Below the pieces are notes generated by a model. It did no database searches, was not told the DNA's origin, and was given only the letters and a program-made list of their open reading frames with translations. Both the position numbers and the translations under genes were made by a program. Below are positions 42,305 through 64,000 of a stretch of DNA of 64,000 nucleotides, piece by piece. Where the stretch lies: contig OY855905.1 of NCBI GenBank assembly GCA_963693305.1, positions 25,719,937 through 25,783,936 of the forward strand, written 5' to 3'. Origin of the DNA: Meandrina meandrites. Taxonomy: Eukaryota > Cnidaria > Anthozoa > Scleractinia > Meandrinidae. Every line of letters begins with the position of its first letter. Position 1 is the stretch's first letter.

Positions 42305-42665
42305 GTAGTACTCTCTTTTAACGGACAGCTTTATAAGACGGACACCTCTTTAAAACGGACACCCGGTGTTAGTTCCGTCCCTGCCTTTCTTCAGTCATTT
42401 TACTGTAACAAAACGCCCTATTAGACGGACACCTCTCTAAGGGCGCGTTCGTTTGGGAATATTCTGGAATATATTCCGGCTATTCTGCTCCTGGGAGCAG
42501 AATAGCCGGAATGGAAATCCAAGTATTCCGGAATAGGAAGAGCAGCCAAACGAACGCTAACTTGCATTATTCCAATTATTCTTATTCCGGATTGATCCCA
42601 AACGAACGCGCCCTAAAACGGACAGTTGGGGCCAGTTCCAACAGTGTCCGTCTTAGAAAGAGTTG
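42305..42665. repeat. ACGGACAC-type repeat interrupted by a nested MITE
   Basis: Several copies of the phrase (A)ACGGACACCTCT occur before position 42440, and AACGGACAG resumes after 42617. The 173 bp MITE at 42441-42613 splits it. Confidence 0.6.
42441..42613. mobile_element. PIF/Harbinger-like MITE with TAA target duplication
   Basis: The ends GGGCGCGTTCGTTTGGGA and TCCCAAACGAACGCGCCC are perfect inverted repeats, apart from the inner GAT. TAA directly flanks both sides (42438-42440, 42614-42616). Interior copies of ATTCCGG in both orientations complete a hairpin. Confidence 0.8.
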
Positions 42666-44695
42666 TCTGTATGCCATAAAAGACAAATGCTTTTAGTGAG
42701 TAATGAGTGAAAACGTTATGAAATGTTAAAATTTTCGACGACCGATATGTGTGAAATATACACCAAAAAGTGAAGAGAAAAGCATTTTCAATGTTCGTTA
42801 TCTGAATCATTTTTCCGGGGGAAGCGTACCCCAGGACACCCTTGGGAGCGGCCCTTACGCCGCAGGGCCAAGCCTAAAACTCTTCAAAAAGCTGGCTAAG
42901 CCCCTACATACTTTGTACCTTTGCCATAAACAAATACATGTTATACATGTTGGGGACTGCAGGGATTGATAGGACAACTTGCATGGTGACCTATCAGTTT
43001 TATTGTACATTTGGAGTCATTACACTGAATGCATCAGGTGTTTTAAATATAACCGTATGTGAATTATAATTCAAGAGAATCCGTAACAGCTGTATGGGGT
43101 CGTTCGCAGTCGTTATGCACATGAGTTGCATGACAATGCAACGGCTGCAAATTGGATTGGGAAGGAAAGGAAATCGTCCTTTTCATAAAGAAATCGGACT
43201 GGACTACTTTGTGATCATTTCCCTCCCGAGTTGTCTCGCAGTGTTAATTAAAGAATAATTCTGCTTTCCTCTCTCCATCAAAACCACCACTTCCATATTC
43301 CAATTCGATCACTTCCATATTCCAATTCGATCTGGGACACAGGGCTAAGTGAGTTACTCCCCCCCCCCCCCAAGTGCCTGTTTAAATGAAAGAAGTTCCT
43401 TCTTGCAAAACATTTTTTATTAAAAAGCTTGCATCAGTTATTAATAAACCTGATCACTCTCTGAGAATATAGATACATCTGAATGTAAAACGTCCCCATT
43501 TAACTGAGAATGTTCCTTTACTTCTATACACAACTATTACATGGGTATTAGCTCTGCTTAGCTGATCGAGACTTGAAAATTCTGTACAAATATCCTCGAT
43601 AAAATTAGAGTTTTACTCGGTCTGTCTGCAGGACCGCAATTTTTTTTTGTAAATCAAGGATATTTAGCAATAATATCTTCTTTTGATGGGTTGCTGATGG
43701 ACTGCGAGGAGTCCCGCCTCTCTCCGAGAGAGGCCGTCTTTCATGGTTAACCTGGTACCGAGATTTTCTTTTAAAAAAAAAATAACGGTATAACAAAACT
43801 CTGGGACCAGGGCAAAACAGAAAGGATCTGGGTTTCTTCGTGACGACTTCTTATGAGTTATCGACATTTAATCTTCTTTGGCAAGTTAATATGCCAGTAC
43901 CACGTACAAGTTATTTTAATAATGAATGTTTCAACAAATTTTTGTTTCTGGCGAAACTCCAGATCGAGATATTTCTTTGATGAGAGGAAGCAGAGTCACT
44001 AAGTTAGAAAACAGTAAGTCATTCTTTGAGGGATTCCATTTCACTTAGCTAAATCAATCTTTTCCTTGATTAGTTGATTTTTTGAGATGTAACGTCCTTG
44101 GACGTGATGTAGGAAAGAAATATTCAACACTGTAATACTCCATCCACACAATGGTTGAAGCTGTTGAGCTGCCTTGGGCTTAACCGCGGCTTGCCGAGGT
44201 TACCAACATAAAAATGTAATGGAACATTCTTAGGTTAACTAAACATGGTTCATGGTTCTGCGGTCGTGATTTTCCTCAAACCAAGAACTCGGTGTCTGAA
44301 GGGCAGTATGACTCCGTTTACCACGAGTGAAAGTTTACAATTGGAAACCCTGGTTTAGAAAACAGAAATATAAACTTTCAAAAGAGTAAGTTTTGCACTT
44401 CATGTTACTGCACGCCGTTACGTGATGTTAACATGTGCCTGTTGTTCATGAACTGTTAAGGGCTCCTGAGTAGGCACACAATGATGGGTTTTGCTTCTGT
44501 TGATTATAGTTCTGGTTTTGTCCCTTTTTTCCTATCACGGTGAACAACTTGAGAACAAGCCTCCAACCATCTATGTACTTCACTTGCGTCATGGTATAAT
44601 TTACTGTCTCTTGTTATCAAGTTTCACCTGTAACTCAGTTAGCTTTGAAGAAGACAATTCGATGGAAAAAAAAATTGTTTCTTGTTCGGTTGCTG
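42666..44695. other. Intergenic 3' flank of gene B, no gene recognised
   Basis: Contains a perfect 22-base tandem duplication (CACTTCCATATTCCAATTCG unit, 43288-43331) and a poly-C run at about 43360. No protein-like frame. The part next to 44696 probably includes the gene B 3' untranslated region. Confidence 0.3.
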
Positions 44696-55846
<11,151 letters not shown>

Positions 55847-58800
55847 GCTCACATCAACCAAGGCCTTCCTTTACGAAGTAACATTCTGTTCGCCGTTGAA
55901 TACCGGCGATCGATTGAGCGGCTGTTGGTCACTACGAAAAGAAATGATTTTCCTTGATGAGATAATGCTATGTGTCCACACCGTCGTCTCAAGTTGCCTG
56001 GTTTGTTTTAGGGCTGCGCAGACAATTCATTTGCTTGTTGTCAATCTGATGGCACAATACTGACGTAGTGCCAAAGAGCAAAAATACTTCACTTTGATGT
56101 CAACGTGACAGATTTCCCGATTTCACGAGACTGACATATCGATAGCGAACAAATCCTTACGGAGGTTCCGATGGCCAAATTCCCTTAGTGATACAGCGCT
56201 AAGCACCGTCAAACAACGACATGAATTCCTCTGTAAGGGAATTTTGATTGGCTTAGTGTTTCGCTGGTCTCGGTATGTTGGCTTTGGTCGAATTTTGTGT
56301 GAAATTTCAATGGTTTCAAGTGACAAATGGCCCCGCCTCTATCAATCATGTCAAAATACAAAGGTTGTCAAGTACACACGCGTTTCCGGTTGGATGGGGT
56401 TTTTGTACCCTTGGGGTAAATTTATTATTCAAGCCCTAATTACTTCATCTTCTTTTTGGAAGCACATTAGCAGAGTGCTTACAAATTCACTTAACTTCTT
56501 GCCTTCTCAGTGGTGTAGACAACCTTGGGAAGCAGTGTCAGCGAAAAACAGAAGTTGCTTGTTATATCAGCGAGCAGATTGTTTAGTGAAGGAACAACTG
56601 CACAATAGCAGTCTTGGAAAATAGAAAAGCAAATAGTCGCAGGCGACGGAAGACGCTAATCCTTATCGCTTACGCTTTTTGCCCTATTGACAAGCTTTGT
56701 TTTATTTGCTTAATAGCAAAACTTCTACCACTACACAGTATTTCAACAACATTCTCCATCCTCTTGGGGTTTCTCACCAAATAGCCAATACGTGTGATAA
56801 CAAACTGTTTACTCGAAGTAAGCAATCGCGTCTGTATTTACATGAGTACGGCCACTTCAAGACAAAGGCTGTTGGCAATCGTGGTGGAATTAATTTAATT
56901 TTTTTGTAGCGAGGAAACAGTTGCATCTGCTATGCGAATAAACAAACCGGCTTACCTGACAAACTCGCTACCTTGCGCTGATTCAAGACTAGATTGTTTC
57001 GTTCCTGAACGTCGTAGGAAGAGCGATTAGTGTACGATTTAAAACGTTCTGTTGTTCTCCGCTGTTCTACAACAAACTACAGATCAGCTAAGTGGGATAA
57101 GCCACTAGTTCTTATTCCAGCTGTAAAACTGTAATACTAATGGGTCGAATGTTTCTGCCCGTGTGTTTTAAATTAACGGTGTCTCCCTCGGAATGTTTGT
57201 GAACCTGCTTATCTATTCCAATCCTCACCCGAATTGTCCGGATATCTATTTCATCAGCAATTGTTTTAACTTGTTTTTCGTTACCTCGTTGGTTTAAAAG
57301 ATTTATGTAGTTCCTGATGTCTTGTTATCCTTGCTGGGAAGCTCTTTAAATGTGCGAAGATTGCTCTGGTCGTTTTGGTGTGTTTAACTTTGCAAGCAGG
57401 AGGGCCGCTAGAAAGTGCACTGACAAAAATAGTTTTACATGGATTCCTATGAGAAACACGAGATGCAACACCCCTTTTTGTGGGTGCTTATCACTCTCAT
57501 CTTTCAGCAATTCAGCCTTGGATTGCTATTTTGTCAACCTTACCTATATCATATCTTGAAATCATCTGAAATTCATGTAGTTTCACCAGAAAGGAATTAC
57601 AGAAATTCTCTTTCAGCGTTACCGACTACCGGCTCGAAATGTGTCCAGGAGCTAAAATTAAACTTATTCACGCTGTGAGATGCACACTTAGCCCTGTTTT
57701 CGATGCTCTTGAGTATTGTAACCAAAACCTAAGATCGCCACTTGTTCCTTCGATCTTAAATCGTCACTTGCTCGGAAATGTTCATTTTGGATCTAACTAT
57801 GCATGTAACATTTGTCAAACGTATGGTTAGAATTCCAATATTGAAAACATTAAAAGCTATTGGCTATTTTTATCTTTCGGAAACAATAGAATTGGGCGAA
57901 AACTAAAAGGTGTTTTCTAGAGGGGGCCATCGTCGGGCAGATGGCCAGTGCTAATGTTGATTTGCCATAAATAAACACCAAGAAATTTTCAATTGAAAAG
58001 AGCTTTATCTTTTAGAGATCTGCATTTTTCGCACGAAAATCTGTGTAAGTTATTATCTAGCCGTTGAAATCTGATAAATTCAAATTGTTTTGTTTTTTAA
58101 TTAAAAAGAGGTTCCATAACGACTTCAAATACAATTGTTTGCCTCGTGATGAATTATCAGTTCATGTTTAGACAAGAAACGGGATGTCTAGCCTCTCACT
58201 TTGTAAAATAAAGGATGAACTAGGTATGCTGTATGCTTTGTGTATTTGTAACTTATCGCGTGTTGACATTAAAGAAGGAAGTGCTTGAAGTAGTACAACC
58301 TTTGAAACGGAAATTACACAGTAAATGAACACGTGCCTTAGTCGGCAGCCTACTCTCAAAATGTCCAGATCTTGGACGTTCCTTTGATCACAAACGAACC
58401 AATTTAACCTGTGGCCGATCGCTCAACACGTTGATTTCCAAAAAGAGCTGTTTGGCAGGATCGGAATGCGGTTCAGAAAACCGGTGTTGATGGATGGCGT
58501 TTCAGAATTCATAGCCGGTCACCTGGCTGGCGCCAAAGGAAAAATGAGCAGATCACATTTGTGATCTCGGGATGAACTCATTTGCAACTAAAGAATTTGT
58601 TTACATTTGAACTTGACTCTTTAAGTTCATAGTACATTAAGTAAAAGATACTTGCTTTTGTAAAAATTCCGCTTAGTCGTTTCTTGTTTTATGTAAATCA
58701 CAGAAGCCGCAAGCGCAATTGTATTAAAAGAGAAGTGATAATCTATTTGTGGGAGGAGTTTTTGAAGCTGGTGTTTCAAGGAAAAGAAAGTAATTAGTAA

Positions 58801-60369
58801 AATCAAGCCTTTATTCCCCAATCACGCTGTAAAATGCTTTTCACAGGTGGGTTAATTACGCACGTACAAGGAATATAGTGGAGCGCGATGTTCGTAAAAA
58901 TATTGTTTTATCTCTTATTTCGTCACACATAAACCACGTGAGTAAATATGAGTGAATGTAAAGGTACGATTCTTCTTAACTGTCAATCTCCTGAGAATTA
59001 ACACGAGAGTAAATATTACTACTCAACTGTTTAATTTTGCCCTGTGAGTTTGATTAATTAGTCTGTGTTTTGGGGTAGTAATATTTGTAGTGAAAGGCTA
59101 CAGTGAAGGTTCAATATACTTAACAGATCATCTTGAAAAAGAGCAGATATGGGCTATGAGAAATGTTCGTGCAGCATGGAGGCAAATGTAGATTACGGAT
59201 TTTGATCAGGTCAGGTCTCAACGCAATAATACTCTTATCTTGCACGCGATTTGTTAAGAAGAAAGTGAAAAGCGTGTGCCGCGAACAATGAAGGCGCCTT
59301 GCAAACACTTTAGACTGCAATCCCTTTTCCTCTCAATTTCTGACGCCGCGCCGGATTGTTGTTACATAGGCCGCACCTCCATTGCTACACCACGGTTGAC
59401 ATTAGAAGTACTGGCAAAAGCACATATTCCACAAATGAACTAAAACTGAACTACGCGTACACTTAGCTGGAAAAGTGCTTCTCGTTTTGTTTTAATCGGT
59501 TCGGAAGCTTTAGATCAGGAGATCTTTCGACATTTGGAGTATTTCTTTGTGGGAACAGATTGAGGGCGTTAACCAAAAGGCATGAGGCATCAAAGATTTT
59601 TCAAAATCCTTATTTGGGTTGTCAACTTTGTGGCGTGTTAATAGCACTTCATCCCGCCGAAGCTGGACGGTGTCCAGAGCAAAGCATAAGTAGGAAAATA
59701 GAGGTGTTCTTTGTATGCCACAGTGTACCAATGATCCAGCGCGTGAGTTCTATGAAGTTCAGAAACTTGTCAGTGAAGCCGCGTTAACCGGCTGGATGTT
59801 TTTGTTTTTTTCTGAAACCATCTTCAGGTTCGTGAACTGAAATGAAGACGCATTTTTCGTAAGCCGTTTAATTAACTCAGTAAGCTGCTGCTAAAGCGGC
59901 TTCTTTAGTTCTATTTCCGGCTAAGTAATCTGCGGAATCTTCGTTCGGTTTTAAGAAGAACTGATTCGAGATAGCGTGACATGTTAACATCAAAAGAGTT
60001 AAGATTATCATTTTTAAGACTTTTATTTTTTCCAAGAGTGATCAGCATCAGAGTTATCCTTAAACATCAAGCCATTGTCAAACAGGCTGTAGCGGATTGA
60101 CTGAGCCCGCGATCATTTTCGTTTTGAAGTTTCTAAGTCACATGACGTGTCCTGAAAGCGCCATGATGAATGACCTGACAACCTTCGGAATGCTCTCGAG
60201 TGCTTGTGCTACTTTTTAATTGGATGACAGCTGTCAAAAACTCTTCAAGTGCCTTAAAAACCATACTAGTTCCACCAATTAGACTGAGGAAAATCATGTT
60301 ATAACACCAAATTCTCAGAACTACTAGTATGCAGGACGCGCGTCAGTTTTGAACCAATAAATGGGAAGC
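55847..60369. other. Upstream region of gene B, no further gene recognised
   Basis: The part next to 55846 must contain the 5' leader and promoter of gene B. No TATA box like that of gene A is evident, although a TACGTCAG (CRE-like) sequence lies around 56062-56069 on the minus strand. The rest is ordinary intergenic sequence without protein-like frames. Confidence 0.3.
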
Positions 60370-60510
60370 GTCTCTCGTAGCTCAATGGTTAGAGCGCCCA
60401 ACCGGTATCTGGGAGGCCATGGGTTCGATTCCCATCGGGGACTCAGATTTTTTCTTTGTCCCACGCTCTTGACAAATCAACATTTCATCTTTTAATATCA
60501 TAAAGAACAA
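60370..60510 (+). mobile_element. tRNA-derived SINE of a second family
   Basis: GTCTCTCGTAGCTCAATGGT (A box) and GGGTTCGATTCC (B box) are close to tRNA consensus, and GGGGAC ends the head. The acceptor stem is imperfect and the anticodon loop lacks the usual T33, so it is not a functional tRNA. A non-tRNA tail follows (CAGATTTTTTCTTTGTCCCA). Its sequence differs from the other two SINEs. Confidence 0.7.
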
Positions 60511-62399
60511 TGTATGCCAAGCAGTGAAGATAATTTATAGTTTGACATTGGGACTGTTGTGAGGGAAGAAAACATAGGAAAAGAGTTGAAACGCCAACGT
60601 AGAAAATATTTCGTACGGCTTTCCGGCCAGTTACAGGTCAGTGTTCTATTTCACTGACCGTAGCAAGCACCTGTTGTTCTGTAATTAGCGTTGAAATGTA
60701 ACTGTAACCTGCAATAGCCGTTTGTTTAAATGTTATCTACCTGCACTGTTCTGAAAGTGATTAATCTTTAAACGAAATTCCCTTGTAGCCGATAGTCCTT
60801 CCTGGGGTAATACGAAAGTATTGTAGTTTCGGCTTAAATAGAGTTATACTTTGCACTATTTTTCCACTATTGCGCCATTTTACGTATTATTTAGCTTCAG
60901 ATTGAAGACTACGTTGGACCCAAGCTCTGTCCACTGCTCTTAGTAGTCGTGTCCGAAGGTTTTGTTTGTTGTAACAGATTCCGACCTTCCCGTAGCCAGC
61001 GTGTGTTTCCCGAATCGAGAAGTGCTACAGTGATTTATACAGAATTTTTTAAGGGAGCCGAAAAACTTGATGTTTCACTGAACTATCCTGGCTTCTGGGC
61101 TGCCGTGCCTTTACATAACTGTAGAATTCTCATCTCTCTAAAAATAAATATGACTACCGCTAGATACGGTATAAAATTCCCTGATAGAAAACCTGAGCAA
61201 AGGTCTATTCACTATGATCCTATCCGCGACGTAAAGAAGTAATTCTGGGTGTAACGTCCAGTACTGTATCATTGCATCATTTTCGAGAATATGATGTTCT
61301 TTTGTTCAGACACCACGTGACATCACACTACCTTGTTGAGGTTTACGTCACCCACGAGGATCAGTTCATTCAAGGGAAAAGCGCATTGGAAGGAGTTCCC
61401 CACATAGTATGGTTATAAAGAAGGGTGGAGTGTAGACTGTGAGCTTTGAATTCTTTGTTCATTAATATCGTTGTCAAGTTCTTTTTTTCTTCTTCAAAAT
61501 ATGAAACTTCTGCGTATTACCTGAAGAAGTCAATATGGGAACTATATATGCAAAAGTGTCAAGACGTCATCAAAGGTGATCCAATAACTTATCTTTTTTA
61601 TCATCGGTGCAATATTTTGGTCGGCCAAGCCGGCCTTCCTTGTGATGGCAACTGATTATGTTCTTGATTATATTTAATCAATCCATGTCTCGTTATCTTT
61701 ATAATTTATATCTCCTTTTTAAAAAAGACAAAGAAAGAAACTTCAATAAATTGATTGATCATGATTTAAATTTAGTTCTCTCCCACGTCCTTTCAGAATA
61801 AATCTTCACAAACGTTTTAAATGAACTTACATGTTTATTGAAGATCAATTAACGTAGAATGATCAGGAATGGGCCTGCCCGCAAACTTCTCCCAGTTTTC
61901 TTTTACTTTTTTACGTAGTAAAAATCGGTTAACCTTCAATTAAAAGTTAAATTTGAATGATTTTGAAAATTTTGAAATAGTCACAAAAGGGACTTGATTA
62001 CATACATGCCGGTTGCCAAATTTGCGAGAGAAAGGGAGTTATGTCCATTTTGTCAGTTACGAATGCGGCACTCTTCGGTTCTTCAGTGATTGCTAGATTG
62101 AGGTTAGAAATTAATGGCTCTTATGCCAGCTGTCTGTATGTCCGTTGGGCTTGACTGTGAAAGCGACAGCGACCACTTTTAGGTATTAGCAATTGCTCGT
62201 GTACTGTGTTTTGAAACTGTGGTCAGTGACCACTCAAAGATTCTGTTTCTATGTTGTCAATATACATAAGAAAATACACTACTCAGTTGATCACATTTAC
62301 TACTGTAATATAACATTGCCCATTGAAAAAGTATCTGGTAATAAAAAAATGGTTTGCGGTTAGAGAGAAAGACTGTTACCCAGGTAGAAAAAGCTTCAG
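60511..62399. other. Intergenic region, no gene recognised
   Basis: Short frames only. A 97-codon plus-strand frame (60949-61242) has no recognisable motif and no splice context. Confidence 0.3.
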
Positions 62400-62620
62400 C
62401 ATAGTCGCGAAGATGAGAGTTGAGGAGAGTTGAATCTCATGAGTGTTTTTGTCAACTCTCATCGGGCCAAACGAGATCGAGAGTCGTCGAGAGTCCGTCA
62501 AGAGCGACTACAAACGAGAGAAACTCATGAAAAATTAGAGCACGTTCAAAGTCGATAAAAGCGCATGAGAGTCGATGAGAGAGCATGAGATTTTCAGGCC
62601 AAAGGAGAGCGACAGTTTGA
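62400..62620. repeat. GAGAGTCGATGAGAG-rich repeat
   Basis: Degenerate copies of GAGAGT, CATGAGAG and GATGAGAG in both orientations, with TCATGAG palindromes, suggest a MITE or decayed tandem repeat. Confidence 0.45.
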
Positions 62621-64000
62621 ACTCTGAACTCCCCAGGCTTTACCGGAGACCTTACTAGAGCTCATTCTCGTAAGCGACCAGTTTTAGTAAGATAATATAA
62701 TATAAACGACTACTTTTTCAAATTCCCGATTTGATCGCTTACAAGATCTTCGGCTGTATCGGAATAGCATTACTACGAACGTTTTGACGTTAACTATTCT
62801 ATTTTCAAGCTGTATTCAGTCAACTAAACATCAGCAGTTGGTTTTCGTTTTGAAAAATAGATTACCGTTTAAGCACCCTAAGAGCGCCTTGCGGTGTTTT
62901 GTTCCTAAATTCTTTAAACGGAAAGAGAACGATTTGCTCGTGATTCTCAGTACTCGTACTCAAACTCGCACTACCAACTAAGCATAAAGAAGGGCAGCTA
63001 GAATAGCTTTTCACATGCATGATCTACCTCTATGCAAAATATATTTATTTTAAACAGCAAAATCCAATCGCCCGGAAGACCTTCGTTGTCTTAATTTTCA
63101 TTCATATCAACAATCAAGATTGCCGAAAGAAAATTGTAAATAAATGATTTCAAAATATGTGAATACTTGCCAAATGAAAATTAAAAAAGTGAATTTCGTG
63201 AATACGCTCTTGCATAGATTAAAGTAATTTATACCATGACTGACGTCCTAAGAACCTTACCTTGTAGTTTTACTGCAGTTATCTTCAAAGCTAGCAAGGT
63301 CCAAAATGGTTTCCACTATTTCACAATGGTCTCGCTTCTTCCCTGCTTATTATTGCCTTTCACTAAATATTTTCAACGCAGATATCGTTTCTTGTTTAGA
63401 CGTCGACGGGTGGATTGGCAGAAATTAGCGGGATTACTGACCGGGATTGTTTCGGTTAGCTGTTTGACAGGCATACAATGATGCTATCTACATTATCTAT
63501 ACCTGAGGGCAACAGGCAGCTGTTACGAATGAACTGCCTTCTTTACGTTTGTCATCTTATTCATCAGCAATGGAAATTTACACTTTATTGTCATTCGATT
63601 GTATTAATTCGGCAGGTAGTTGTTTTGGATGTCAATAATGTAATTGCTCTTGGCCGGTTATGAATCTTTTACAATTTCGATCGGCACGCATTTATGTTTT
63701 AAGTTATTCGTCCATTTCCGAAACGAAGTCTTTGGTGAAAAACTGAGTGTTTAAGGACGTTAAGGGCAAGCTTTCAGTTTGATAGTTTTAACTGAAAATA
63801 CGACGAGGGTGTTTCTGAGCTAGAGATAAATTGAAATACATAATTTACTGAGCAATTAATTGTGACTACTTTGCAGTATATCTCTCGCACCGCCTACAAA
63901 GTTGGTGCTTACATCCCACGCAACTTTAAAGTTGGTTTTTGATTCTAAAGTACCACTTCAATCTGTCGAAAAGACAATTCAAATACAACGTTTTTATCTC
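62621..64000. other. Intergenic region at the window end, no gene recognised
   Basis: AT-rich sequence with short frames only (for example 63236-63481, 81 codons) that show no conserved pattern. Confidence 0.3.

Noticed and set aside
60370..60445. Possible functional tRNA gene
   Set aside because: A and B boxes are good, but the acceptor stem has several G-T pairs and a mismatch. The anticodon loop lacks T33, and a SINE-type tail follows.
60949..61242. 97-codon plus-strand frame as a gene
   Set aside because: No recognisable motif, no promoter or splice signals, and composition like its surroundings.
62400..62620. CRISPR-like or regular tandem array of GAGAGTCGATGAGAG
   Set aside because: Units are degenerate, irregularly spaced and occur in both orientations, which fits a decayed MITE.

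Overview
The window looks like a piece of an animal nuclear genome, most likely a cnidarian such as a stony coral or sea anemone. This is inferred from two large-intron FGF-receptor-type genes of metazoan architecture, tRNA-derived SINEs, many hairpin MITEs, a Penelope-like retroelement tail and an integrated Polinton/adintovirus-like element. No ribosomal RNA, CRISPR array or bacterial operon is present. The species cannot be fixed from the sequence alone. Layout: positions 1 to about 9433 hold the right part of an integrated Polinton/adintovirus-like element whose left end lies outside the window. It carries nine genes with no internal stop: a partial fibre-like gene, a small membrane protein, a 95-residue protein, a PD-(D/E)XK-like nuclease, a 167-residue protein, an A32-like packaging ATPase, a double-jelly-roll-type major capsid protein candidate, a retroviral-type integrase on the opposite strand and a protein-primed family B DNA polymerase. 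A short YTTAAARR motif lies 18 to 27 bases before every one of the nine start codons. Capsid genes, packaging ATPase, integrase and polymerase together would supply replication, integration and virion assembly. From about 9.4 to 23 kb the sequence is repeat-rich and intergenic. It holds a GC-rich inverted-repeat element, a hairpin MITE, SINEs, and a 5.3 kb transposon with terminal inverted repeats of about 1 kb. That transposon contains a decayed long ORF, and one of its arms is interrupted by a Penelope-like insertion with a GIY-YIG endonuclease frame and a hammerhead-like motif. From 23.0 to 36.6 kb (gene A) and 44.7 to 55.8 kb (gene B) lie two tandem, same-strand (minus) receptor tyrosine kinase genes of the FGF receptor family. 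I reconstructed both by splice sites: B as 15 exons and 873 residues (signal peptide, three Ig domains, one membrane helix, kinase), A as 12 exons and 616 residues (signal peptide, one Ig domain, membrane helix, kinase). Exon sizes and phases match between them almost exactly, so they are tandem duplicates. A lacks the exons for Ig domains 1 and 2 and has one extra intron in the kinase domain. The remaining sequence (36.7 to 44.7 kb and 55.9 to 64.0 kb) is intergenic with MITEs, SINEs, a nested PIF-like MITE and no gene I could support.
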